Assembly: GCF_016545825.1 (NCBI RefSeq)
Contig: NC_052619.1
Span: 70,938,115 to 71,002,114 of the forward strand
DNA length: 64,000 nt
Direction: 5' to 3'
DNA from: Eucalyptus grandis
Lineage: Eukaryota > Streptophyta > Magnoliopsida > Myrtales > Myrtaceae
Part shown: piece by piece, positions 47,401 through 57,690 of the stretch
Position numbering within the stretch: position 1 is the first letter of the stretch
Layout of the letters: the number at the start of each line of letters is the position of its first letter
Notes under the pieces: generated by a model
Told to the model about the DNA's origin: nothing
What the model saw: only the letters and a program-made list of their open reading frames with translations
The model's database searches: none
Made by a program: the position numbers and the translations under genes

Positions 47401-49525
47401 TGCCACACAGCATCCATGCAATTCAGGAATCGCCCCAAACCAATCCTACCGTTGCAAGCTGCGCAAATTCTGAAAGATCTAATGTGGTAAATCTATCTGA
47501 TTAAAGTATGAATTCATATTACAAAGGAAATCATTTTCAAGTCCAAAGTGTAAGATAAAATACTACAGGTGACATGTCACTGCAAAAAAATATATTTCCT
47601 GCTGGCACAACTGTTGAGAAGTTAAGGTATTGCAAATATAATCTCTCAGATGAGGTGCTTTATCTATTATTATGGTACCATTTTCTCTAACAAAAGCTAC
47701 CCATATTTTCTTTTTCAGGTTTGACAACTCAATATCTATTCCCGCAATTCACTCATTGAAATAACAGCAATTGATTGTAGCTCACAAAACATGCCAATCA
47801 ACCCACGCATGTAATTATTTTCCCAATGCTGATTGGAAAGTCAACTAGTCTCGGTGAACCATAAGCAGAGTCCTACAGTCTCCCATCAATATCAAAGCCC
47901 AAGTTAATCCTTTTGTCACAAGCCTCCATGGAAAAAATTCTTCCTTCCTTGATATTTCAGCAATAAGTGATGAGCAATGTGTAGAGATGAAATGTTTATC
48001 AAAAAGTGTAGTTGTGAATATAACAAGCTGACATATGCTGATCAGTTTATCTGTTGGAAATAGAAGTAGAAGTAGTGGAGGCCCAAGGGGGTTGGTAATA
48101 CAATTTAATAAATTACAAAAGTAAGCACCTATTCAGCAAATGAAGCATCAGCTTCGTATGCTGAATCTTAGTTGAACATGAAAGAATATATCCTCATGAG
48201 AATATTTTTAGCAGAGCCATTAAAACCTTAACTGATGGGTCGATGATAAACAGATTATAACAACAAAGGAAAAGATATACCTCAAGCCAGAAAAAGGGGA
48301 AATAGGGTGAGGTTCAATTAGGTTTCCACCAGGTCTAGTAGGAGATTCTACAGTTAAACTTTCTTGAAGAGCTTTGGCAAGTAGTTCATCTTCCTCCAAC
48401 TGAGCACGCTTTCTATCTTCCTCCAATAGAGCTTTAGCACGCCTTTCATCTTCCTCCAACTGAGCACGCTTTCTATCTTCCTCCAATAGAGCTTTAGCAC
48501 GCCTTTCATCTTCCTCCAATTGAGCTTTAGAAGTTTGTTCTCTTTCTTTTTCATGATCTAGAGAAGGAATAAATTGTTTAGAAAAGTATACAAAAAATGG
48601 GAGTCACTTGTACTACATTAAACTTTAGTTCTTTACTGAAGCAACATAGCAGAAAATGATTGCGTGATTATGGCTGGTTAAAAAGTGAACATAGTATCCC
48701 TCTCCATTTCTCTTCTATAATTTCTTTTGAAACTGCTAACTAACTACTACAAATACTAGACTCAATCAGGGTCAAGCATTGAAAGCATCAACAGATTGAT
48801 TGCATATTCTTAACTCTAACAGCATCAGTTCCTTAAACTACAAATCTGAAAGTGATATAAAAGAGGATAAAATAAGTTGTTATCAATATCAATCCCAAGG
48901 AAGAGGCTAAGACAAAACCAAATAAAGAGTATCAACAAAGCTTAAAGGCGTTCGTCCACATTTTCTTCAGTATTTCTTTTCCTATGGCATGCAATTCCCC
49001 ACTAATATCAATTACAGCCCATCAGTGCATCAGTTAAGACATTACAACCTCCGTTTATGCATTTCAAATGAAGGTTCAGGATAAATGCTTACAGCTCAGT
49101 GACATACCAATAACATTTTTCCCTTTCCAATCTTCTTCTGAAAGGGAAAGGGCAATTGCATAATCTATTTCTTCTCTCTCATGATCCGTAAACTCATCCT
49201 GCATCCAATCTCTCAACTATTTGAATATGATGAAAAGTTTTAAAGAGAAAATTAAGGACACAATCGCTGGTTACTGTTCAGAGTTCCCAGCATTTGTCTC
49301 TTTGGAAGATAGCTTCGTCTATAAAGTACTTAATCGGACCATCCACTGCTTTTATACAACAAGATGACAGAAAGGAAATTCGTCAGAACAAGAACACAAC
49401 AAACGGGCAAAAATTGGTAATACCGCAGAAGGTTGTTGGTGGTTCCAGTATCTATCATCCTCATTATATCCATGATATTGTCCTTCATAGCTAGGACCTT
49501 CAAATATATGTGTTACCCAATCCAT
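44450..49525 (-). CDS. DA1-like ubiquitin-dependent peptidase, copy C (best preserved)
   Basis: Exons (minus): 49525-49424, 49198-49108, 48557-48281, 47469-47349, 47233-47150, 45929-45810, 45690-45478, 45362-45300, 45189-45071, 44989-44931, 44766-44450; phases agree, 521 residues, close to Arabidopsis DA1 (532). The N-terminus ([10 protein letters not shown]) and the LIM-like block [20 protein letters not shown] are nearest to canonical DA1. UIM1 [13 protein letters not shown]2 [14 protein letters not shown] ligands [19 protein letters not shown]; active site HEMMH at 406-410; tail [16 protein letters not shown]. Exon 3 is enlarged by a 20-residue repeat (78-97 and 98-117) rich in Glu/Arg/Lys that should extend a helix ahead of UIM2. 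Expected role: ubiquitin-activated cleavage of growth regulators. It is older in divergence than A versus B and was not part of that duplication. Confidence 0.94.
48385..48510 (-). repeat. Exact 60-bp in-frame tandem repeat in DA1-like C exon 3
   Basis: Bases 48391-48450 and 48451-48510 are identical by eye; a third partial unit follows. It encodes two copies of a 20-residue unit ([20 protein letters not shown]). Copies A and B lack it. Perfect identity points to a recent event or length variation. Confidence 0.93.
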
Positions 49526-50037
49526 GAAGCAAATTTCAGCTTTCCTGTAGCAGTAAACCACATATTTAGAAGTGAAGCTGCCAATTTGAGACTTTAATAC
49601 ATCGATGAAAAGCGAGAACAAACTAGCTCTATTTGATAAATCTTGCCTGGTCTACCCGTAACAAGAATTTAGCGACACGGAAGTGAAGGGAATCCATTTA
49701 GTTCCATACAAGAACTTGGTTCACGCCAGCAAAAGGGTGTTCAAAATTCAGTGCAGAGACAAGACTTGTCCGTCCTCAGAGAGGAGCTCCCACATGGGTC
49801 TTCAATATTTTTACAGAATACAACGTTATCAGAGGTAAAGAAACATCCCCAGAAGTTATGACGCCACCAATCCGATCACCCAAGAACTTGATCACTGAAA
49901 AGCTGCAAACACTGAAACGACCATAAACTTCTACTTCTATCAGAAACGGCGTTTCAGAAAGAAAACATTCATCGACGACGGACGATGAAACCGAGCAAAG
50001 AGAAGCAGAATTCACGGCTCCGGACCCAGAAACTCAC

Positions 50038-50076
50038 CGTGTGGATAGCACCACGAGTCCACAGAATCAGAGGAAT
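50038..50076 (-). other. Probable non-coding leader exon of DA1-like C
   Basis: Thirty-nine bases between acceptor GTCCTCAG and donor CACACG/GTGAGT on the minus strand, the counterpart of 29484-29519 in copy A. Confidence 0.5.
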
Positions 50077-50238
50077 CTGAGGACACAGACAAGGGTCAGT
50101 AATCAATCGAAACTCTTCGAATTCCCATGAAAAAGGAGGCATGTTCCATCAAAAGCAGAGCTCCCACCAGTGACGAATCTAAGCTTACGCCTGCTCAGTC
50201 AGTCCGATTCAGCTTCCCAGAAAGACAGAAAGAGGGAG

Positions 50239-50262
50239 ATAGAGAGAGAGAGAGAGAGAGAG
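50239..50262 (-). repeat. GA microsatellite in DA1-like C promoter region
   Basis: AG dinucleotides (CT on the gene's strand) upstream of the leader exon, as in other genes of the window. Confidence 0.75.
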
Positions 50263-52158
50263 CCACTTTGATGTGCAGAGTTTTGTCCTTTTCTGTGTCA
50301 TTTCTGAAGGTCGTCCTCTGTTTTCCTGCTCGTGTGGGGTTGTGGGTCCCTTCTCTCCAACCATTTTCCACCGTTAGGTACCTAAAATGTTCCAAAGAGG
50401 TCAAAAAGCTAATGAAATTTCATTGGGTCCCTATAATAATACTGCATTAATTAAGTTAAAATGCAATAATTCTCGACCGTTCAATCGATATCAATCTAAT
50501 CAGTCGTCATCTTATCTTTTTTTTTTTAAGATCCAATCCTAATGAATTTTTACTCATGAGGGATGGTATTTCCTATGGACCATAGAATCGCTCGAAATTT
50601 TTTATTTTTATTTGATAGATTGAGAGAATAAAACCCAATGGGACTTCCTTCTCCCGACGCATCATGTTATTTTGGATTTTCTTTTTAAATTTTAAATTTT
50701 AAAAAATATTAATAAAATTAAAATTTTAAAAATTTTAATTTTATTTATTTAAATTTGTGTTTTATTTATCATTGAAATGAGGCATTATAATTTCTATGAC
50801 AAGAATCACACAAAATAAAATTTCAAATATCTTCAAAGACTGATTATCTGTATCTTTAAGCATTTTCGAAGATATTTCATTCCATTTATTTTTGTGAGCT
50901 TGTAATATCAATCCGGTCATTGTCTTTAAGAGTTAAAAAGAGTAACAAATTCATTTATAAACACACGAGAAAGGTAGTTGTAGTTAAAGTGAAGGCATTT
51001 GTCAATGTGAGTGACTATTTATAAATATTTAGATGTATGGTTTATAGTTTGGGCAAATAATCTACCCTGTCAATGTGTCACGTACATGAGGTGTGGGACA
51101 GACTACTGGAGGGCACAGTGTTTACTTAGTCCATAGCAGGTTACTGTAGAAGGAATTCCACTTCTACACGGCAGCAAGTATCATACCTAGTGGAATTTGA
51201 CCTCTTTTGCTGCTAGAATTAAAAGAGAGAAATAGGCACACCTCAACTGAATCTCTATAGAAATCTCGTTTACACTCTCTTTTCCTAAACTCGTTAATTC
51301 CGATGTTTATATTGCTAGTTCACTTCATGCATATAAACATGATACTATTGGGGTAGGTTCCATATATTTAGTTTGTGAATTTTTGATAAACGAATTCACT
51401 TCAGATCGATTGTTTGGGCCTAACAATTAGTAATCGATGTTGAAGTACTTGAGGAACTCACATGTACTGCTTTCTTTTTCCTGTACCAAGTTCCAAACTT
51501 TCGTCGGCAGTCCCGCTCGATAAGGACGACATCTCTCCCGTGAGGCGGCGATCCTCAGACCGTGCCCAGCAGCATTCGTGCATTAGACAGATTGTCCATC
51601 CAGCTCCTCACCTAGGCCAAGATTCATCGCGCATCACTCGATTCACCGAAGTGCAGATGTTCATAATATTGTGCAAGCAAAGCTCCGACATGGTTCATCT
51701 TGAATCTCACATCCAAACAAGAAGAAAAAAAGACTTTTGTCTAAATCGGCCGGAGCGATGCGGACAATGTCATTGTCTCAAGTAACAGAAAAGACTTTTG
51801 TCTGATACACTAAAATCACTTACAGTTCTCAAGATTTCTGCAGACAATATCTTTGATTTGCCGATATGGCAATGTCTTAAGCGACAGTTGGTGCAACTTC
51901 CGATCTAGCCCGATCCAGTGGGTCATCATCACACAACAATATGTGGACATAGTTTCGCTTATCCATAAATAAGGAATCAGTGAGACTACAGTTATTTCTG
52001 GATCTTTCAGTGAGACTCTACGGTTATTTCTGGATCTTTCTCTTTGGAAATGGACTTGCAATTTCTTATGTTCGTCGATTGTGGAACGAGCCTAAAAAGT
52101 AAAAATGTGGTTGCAGCGCCCCTTGTACGTACTGGACAACTCTTGGATGTTCAAGGAA
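50263..52158. other. Intergenic spacer
   Basis: AT-rich to about 51000, then mixed composition. Frames such as 51462-51785 (+) carry no motif I recognise. A 30-base imperfect tandem pair (CAGTGAGACTACAGTTATTT type) lies at 51978-52007 and 52008-52040. Confidence 0.4.
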
Positions 52159-52799
52159 GGAAAATTATCCAAAAAATCCCGAATTTATTCCACTTTAGTA
52201 ATTTAGTCTTAAACTTTTTAAATTTTGTCAATTGAATCTTAATTATTTTTACTTTTTGCTAATTGAGTCCATTCGGCCAAAATTGATTAGAAATTGTTAA
52301 CATGGACAACCATCACAGATGTAGGCATTTTTTTTAATAATATATTGATAAAAATTTTGAATTTTTTATTGTTTTTTTCTTTGCTTTTTTTTTTTTTGGT
52401 TTTTGGAGTTAGGACTAATGAGGGTTGCTGTCGCACCCCTACAGGCTTTGTGCGAGGGCCACGACCTCGCTTGGGGACGGCAAGGGTCGGTCGGCCCTCG
52501 CCTATGGCCAGGTTGGCAACTCTTGTCGACCCTAACTCCAAAAATCGGAAAAAAAAAGCAACGAAAAGCAGAAAACCATAAAAATATTATCAAAATACTA
52601 TTAAATAACATTTACGTAAGCACCGATCATGCTATGTAGGATGGTTAGTGTTTACATATGCGAATTCTAGTCAAAATTATTTGGATGGACTCAATTGGTA
52701 AAATATGAAAATGTTTTAAACTCAACTAGCGAAATTAAAAGGTTTAAAACTAAATTGACAAAATTACATTAAGTTTAGGATTTTTTTGACAATTTTTCC
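52159..52799. mobile_element. 641-bp foldback (terminal-inverted-repeat) element
   Basis: The left arm (GGAAAATTATCCAAAAAATC onward) is the inverted complement of the right arm (ending GACAATTTTTCC) over at least 150 bases. Similarity continues inward through poly-T and GTTTTTGGAGTTAG blocks, so nearly the whole element can fold back. The core (about 52425-52540) is GC-rich with GCGAGGGCC words. There is no coding capacity. A clear target-site duplication was not found, so the superfamily is uncertain (Mutator-like foldback is a guess). Confidence 0.75.
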
Positions 52800-53632
52800 T
52801 TTTTGAGGAAGCGAAGTGGTTCCTCAATGGTGAGCGTATAACATGCAAGTCGCCATTGGTTCCTTGCCCCTTCATACTTGAATGGGCTGTCGATATGAGT
52901 CGTTACACTAGTTAGGCTTCCCCAGGCCCGAACATTTCAACGTTATGTTTCTCTTGGTGCCTCCTCAGGTGGCCCGTCTCACCTCTGTATACAGCAGATA
53001 AGTGCTTGCACATACAGGGAGAATCACGATTTTGAGTGTGTTCCACATATCATGCACTCTGATCGTCGATGTTGAAGGTAGGAGTTCCGATGAGGAGAAG
53101 GGCGTCGACGTCGCCTCGAGCAAGGACTGCTGCCCACTGTTGCCCCAGTAATCCTAGTAATCATCTAATCAATCGGGTCTTGTCGCCATCGTTGTGGAAT
53201 TCTTGTTATTGTTCATATGGAATTTTTTTTTCTTTTTCTGTTCACTCGCTTTTCTTTTTCCTTCTTCCTTTTTTGGTCACAAGCCATGGCAATGGCCAGG
53301 GACCAACCATAGGTGAGAAACGAGCTCGCTGCCATGCTTATCACGGTATGCCTAATGTATACAGAGTGAATATTTTGCTTGCCCCAGCTAATGTATGTGC
53401 ACATGGCACATGATACAGCTTATGCTTAAAAACACTTTCATCCACAATTTAGGCGAGATAATTTCCTAACTCAAAGTAAATATTTTTTTAATAACCTCCA
53501 CGAAGACCAAGATTAGAGAAATGCAAAGTTAAACTCTCTCCTTCAAGGGAAATGCCCATCATCCCCAGAAATCCATTCCAACCTTTTCGAAACGCCATCT
53601 TCGAACTCTCTCTGTGAAAGAGAGGAGCAAAT
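52800..53632. other. Spacer upstream of the membrane-protein pseudogene
   Basis: No supported gene. A pyrimidine-rich stretch near 53220-53275 and short frames without motifs. Confidence 0.4.
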
Positions 53633-54432
53633 TTGGCCATGGAAACCAGAAATCTGGATGATCTGAAGACACTCGATTTCTTTGGTATCTTCTGCGAATC
53701 CTTCGGAATCGCCGTCATCCATCGAAAACTCTTTGCCGCCAAGCTCTTACCCGCATGCGTTCTTTCCTTCCTTTTCATGGCTCAATTTCCAGTCTTCACG
53801 CTTCTGTCATCTAAATCAGGCCTCCTAAACTACTTCAATCCCAGGAGATCGGCTTCGAGAAACTCCTGGGTGTGGTCCCAAAACTTTGGAAGAAATTAAT
53901 AGTCACATTTATATGGGCTAACGCCATGCTTTTAGCTTACCACGTTATCGTGTGGTCGGCTTTGAATCTGCGGGTCATCATTGAGAACACATTTCTTTTG
54001 GCTGTTTTATCGACTGCGTACGCTCTAGGGTTCATGTACATAATCATGGCTTGGGACATGGCTAACGTGGTTTCTGTGCTAGAAGATGTTTATGTTATTA
54101 AAGCTATCATGAAGAGTAATGGTTTGATTAAGCATAACATCGGGACCGTGGTATTCATCTCCTACGTGTTTGCCTATTTCTATTTGGTTCTGCAGCTACC
54201 GATCCTACTCTTCGTTGGGTTCGATGTTGTTGTGAGAGAAAGAGTGCTTCGAATAGGAATCGGAGTGGCGTGCTTCTCGTTGATGTCAATGGTAGTGATG
54301 TACTTCGTCTGCAACTCTAATGTCGGCCCCCATGAGAACATCGACAAGTCTTTCTTGGCTGAGCACCTCCAGGCGTATCTCGGAGGAGAGTATGCGCCTT
54401 TGAAGATCAATGGTGATGTTGAGATTGTATAA
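53633..54432 (+). pseudogene. Broken copy of multi-pass membrane protein gene
   Basis: Paralogue of the intact gene at 55297. The first part (53633 to about 53825, start METRNLDD in frame 2) aligns with residues 1-60 of the intact protein. The second part (frame 1 from about 53830 to 54432) resumes at the segment matching residue 118 (IGFEKLLGVVPKLWKK against ITFGGVMRVLPKAWKR). Some 50 codons, including one or two membrane segments, are gone and the frame shifts at the junction. The remaining half is open and keeps SVLEDVYVIKAIMKSNGLIK and HENIDKSFLAEHL. A 186-codon remnant protein could be made from an internal start, but function is doubtful. Confidence 0.8.
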
Positions 54433-55196
54433 ACCTTGTATTTAATGGTACTTCGCAGGAAAATTGAAAGTGTGTTGGCTCAATTACGTGTATTATTCAT
54501 TGGTGATGTGAATTGAATGCGACATGTTCATCATGCACATGCCTTGAGCAATCGATTGACTTCTATCATGTCTCTTCTGCAATTTTGAGTGTAATATTGG
54601 GAACAAGTTGCCTTAAAGCATAGGCATCCATTGGAATGGTCTATGTATCTTTCGCAAATCAATGGTTGTGTTTGTTACAATTGTAACCACCGACTGATAT
54701 TGATATGTATAATTAACTAATTTCTCAATTATCAAGGTCATTTTTGGAGGAAATGACCGGAGTTTCTAAGAGAATTCGTAATTTACCTATATTGCTCATC
54801 TTATGGTACAAATTTTCGTAAATCTTTAGCAGGCCTTCCCTAATAGTTTCGATTAGACAAACACAAACGACAAAGAGGTTGACTTGGTTGCACGCACTAA
54901 GTCAATCGAAGGAGACTTCGTTGCTCTCGCTACTTATGTACCTTCGCCTGCCGGGTTTGTCGCTTCTCTTTTTACATAGAAATGCACAGCCAACTTTGTC
55001 TTTCCCCCCAAATCGCACCCTCGAAGACGACGTAGATACATTCCAACTGTGAGAGGAAGCTAATAATTGATACCGGGATGTATATAGTTTCAAACATCGC
55101 ACGCTTACAATGCCATCAGTATGATAATGACATAATGTTGAACTATAATTGGTTTGTTTTATGTGCATTAATTCATGAATACAGAACTCTCATGTG
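54433..55196. other. Spacer between the two membrane-protein genes
   Basis: Holds the 3' flank of the broken copy and the promoter of the intact copy. No gene is seen; the minus-strand frame 55168-54902 has no recognisable motif. Confidence 0.45.
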
Positions 55197-55204
55197 TATA
55201 TATA
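55197..55204 (+). promoter_or_regulatory. TATA box candidate
   Basis: TATATATA, 93 bases upstream of the ATG at 55297 of the single-exon membrane-protein gene. Good plant TATA consensus and spacing. Confidence 0.6.
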
Positions 55205-55296
55205 GGTTCATTTAGACGTATCATCAATGCCCGACAACTGTGTTCTATCTACAAAACCCTCGGTCTTGACGCTCCACATATTCGAGACATTAGAGG

Positions 55297-56244
55297 ATGG
55301 ATCGAGAGCAAGAGGAGAGGCAGTTCCTTGGTTTCTTTGGCATCGTCAAGGAATCCATCAAGCTCATCTTCACATGGCGGAAGATCTTCAGCCAAATCGC
55401 ACTAGCCTTCGTCCTCCCTCTTTCCCTCGTTGGCTTAGCCAACATCCAGATTTCCGCCTTCCTCCTTGCAAAGATCCACCATGACGACGCTCCCGGATAC
55501 TATGAGCTCTCCGATTTTGTGACCTTGGACACAATCCAGCTCTTGCTCTTTGCAGTCGTCTCCTCCGTCCTGGGCCTAATCATTTCTGTTCTTTCCATGT
55601 CTGCGGTCATGTGCACGACCGCGTTCGTGTACAGCTCGCAATCCATCACTTTCGGAGGAGTGATGAGGGTCCTCCCAAAGGCGTGGAAGAGGCTCATGAC
55701 CACAAATTTATGGATTTCTCTTGCTTTCCAAGTATACATGGTCGTGACTGTAGCGATCATCTATCTCTTTGCCCTTATTCCCTCTCTTGCCGTTGTACTA
55801 GCCCTAGTTTCCATCTTCCTCATCTTACAGATCACTGGGTCGGTGTATTTCAGCGTCATTTCGGACTTGGCACGTTTGATTTCAGTGGTAGAGGACGTCT
55901 ATGGTATTGATGCCATGTTCAAGAGCAAAAATCTGATCAAGGGTAAGTTGGGTACCTCAGTAGCTATCAGCCTCTTGCTATCGAATGTGTCCATGCCAAT
56001 CCAAACAGTTTTGTACATCTTTGTGGCCAACGGACATGGATCGGGATTTCTAAGGTTCGGGGTTGCAATTATCTGTTTCTTGTTTCTGTTCATGTTGCTC
56101 CTCTTCAGCCCCATCGTGCAAACCGTGTTCTACTTCGTGTGCAAGTCGTACCACCACGAGAACATCGACAAGTCGCCGCTGATGGATGAGCTCGATGTCC
56201 ATCTTTTGGCCGAATACCTTCCTCCTAAAGCCGACGATGTCTAA
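55297..56244 (+). CDS. Plant-specific multi-pass membrane protein (At1g31130/At4g19950-like), function unknown
   Basis: Intronless, 315 residues. The family is plant-specific; members are sometimes annotated as polyadenylate-binding-protein-binding proteins, without firm function. Hydrophobic segments lie roughly at residues 32-56, 80-113, 134-165, 166-186, 222-245 and 250-278. The conserved signature SVVEDVYGIDAMFKSKNLIKG lies about residue 200 and the C-terminal VFYFVCKSYHHENIDKS motif near 285-300, both as in the remembered Arabidopsis members. The ATG at 55297 gives the family-typical start (MDREQEERQFLGFFGI). An upstream ATG at 55227 opens a different, overlapping frame and could act as an uORF if transcription starts far enough upstream. 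Confidence 0.9.
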   Translation: MDREQEERQFLGFFGIVKESIKLIFTWRKIFSQIALAFVLPLSLVGLANIQISAFLLAKIHHDDAPGYYELSDFVTLDTIQLLLFAVVSSVLGLIISVLSMSAVMCTTAFVYSSQSITFGGVMRVLPKAWKRLMTTNLWISLAFQVYMVVTVAIIYLFALIPSLAVVLALVSIFLILQITGSVYFSVISDLARLISVVEDVYGIDAMFKSKNLIKGKLGTSVAISLLLSNVSMPIQTVLYIFVANGHGSGFLRFGVAIICFLFLFMLLLFSPIVQTVFYFVCKSYHHENIDKSPLMDELDVHLLAEYLPPKADDV

Positions 56245-56309
56245 CTGGAACAAGTCAACATTCGGATGTTCTAATAATGTAAGAGTTTGGGACTGCATCT
56301 ATATATATA

Positions 56310-57690
56310 TGCAGAAATAAGTTTCTTTCACTTACTATTCTAAGAGTGTTTGTTACCTTCTTGGGTTACTTGCAACTCGCAAGTTCTCTTCTTGTTACTA
56401 ATCTTTTACGTAATTTTTCACGTGTGAGATTGTTTTGGCTTTTTGCTCAATCTCACTTTATCAATATAATAAGTGTTATTACTATCCTACGCCGCTCACT
56501 TAAGTATTATAGCTTTTTTTGGATCATTTAGGGTGCGTTTGTTTGCTTCATTTAAAAATTGTTCAAGGGAACGAAATAGAAAAAAGTGTTTTGCTCCGGG
56601 GAACAATTTTTGAACAAAAAACGCGTTTGGTAAACTTGTTCGGGAATAAAAATAAACAGAAACACGTTTGGTAAATTTGTATAATTTTTTTATTTCTTTT
56701 TATTTTTTCTTTTTTTTTTTCTATTTTTCCTTTTTTTTTTCTTTTTCTTTTTTTCTTCTTTTGGCCGGTCGGCTGGCCATGGCATGGCGACCGGGCCGGC
56801 GAGGGCCGGCGGCCTCGCCTAGCCACGGCGAGGCTCGCCGGCCCCGCTAGGCCGAGCTCGCCTAGCGGCGGGCGAGGCGCGGCCTCGCCGGCCACCGCCG
56901 GCGACGCCGACTCGCCCATCCGGCGAGGCCGAGGCTCGCCCGGCCAAGGCGAGGCCGACCCTCGCCCGGCTACGGCGAGCCTCGGCCTCGCCGGGGACGG
57001 TGAGCCTCGGCCTCGCCGGGGCCGGCGAGCCTCGCCGTGGCCGGGCGAGGCCGCCGAGGCCCTCGTCGGCGGTCGGCCGGCCATGGCCGAGGCCGGCGAT
57101 CGGCCAAAAGAAAAAGGAAGAAGAAAATAAGAGAAAAAGAAATAAGAAATAAAAAGTATTTCTCAAATGTGTTTCAGAAATAAGAAACACAAATTTTGTG
57201 TTTCTTATTTCTCGTTTTTTTTGTTCCGGGAACAAAAAAAAAAAAACAGAAAAAGTGTTTAAAAACAAAAAAAAGAAACACAAACAAACGCTGCCTTAAA
57301 TGCCACATTTATGAAAAACTATTCATTTAAGTATCCACGATTTGTGTGGCTAGAAAATATGACATGATATTAATTTATTATAAATTGACTTAAGTGGCTA
57401 GCCGGAAACATCTTATAAGAAAAACCACATGAAACAACATTGTTTGGGTCCTATCAATGGGAGAGAGAGAGAAGGGGGGGAGGGGTGGAGGGAGAGAGCT
57501 AGAGCATCAGAGCAGCCATGGAAGCCTGAATGTTTGCTGATATGCACTCGTCTCTCTGTGGAATACCACGCTTTCTCATTGTTCTCGGCTTGGAACGCTC
57601 CTCTTTTCTTCTTAGAACTTTCCCTTGTCATGCTCAAGCCCCATTCCCAAATCGTGAAGAACCCTGATTCCCTTTAATTTTTGGGCAAAA
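56310..57690. repeat. Non-coding duplicated block, left copy (interrupted by a MITE)
   Basis: Sequence just downstream of the membrane-protein gene (56310-56530 and 57296-57690) recurs at 63345-64000 with roughly 80-85 percent identity by eye, including a GA run and the stretch around TGGAACGCTCCTCTTTTCTT. Confidence 0.8.
56531..57295. mobile_element. 765-bp Tourist/PIF-Harbinger-like MITE with GC-rich core
   Basis: Ends GGGTGCGTTTGTTTG and, inverted, GGCAGCGTTTGTTTG; flanked by TTA on both sides (56528-56530, 57296-57298), the target typical of PIF/Harbinger. The related block at 63.5 kb lacks it, giving an empty site. The core (about 56760-57105) is roughly 80 percent G+C and built from GGCGAGGC/GCCTCGCC words that fold back on each other; poly-T/poly-A flanks surround it. 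It has no transposase. Confidence 0.85.

Noticed and set aside
56563..57283. Pro/Arg/Ala-rich frames of 150-170 codons
   Set aside because: Produced by the GC-rich core of the MITE; no conserved protein.
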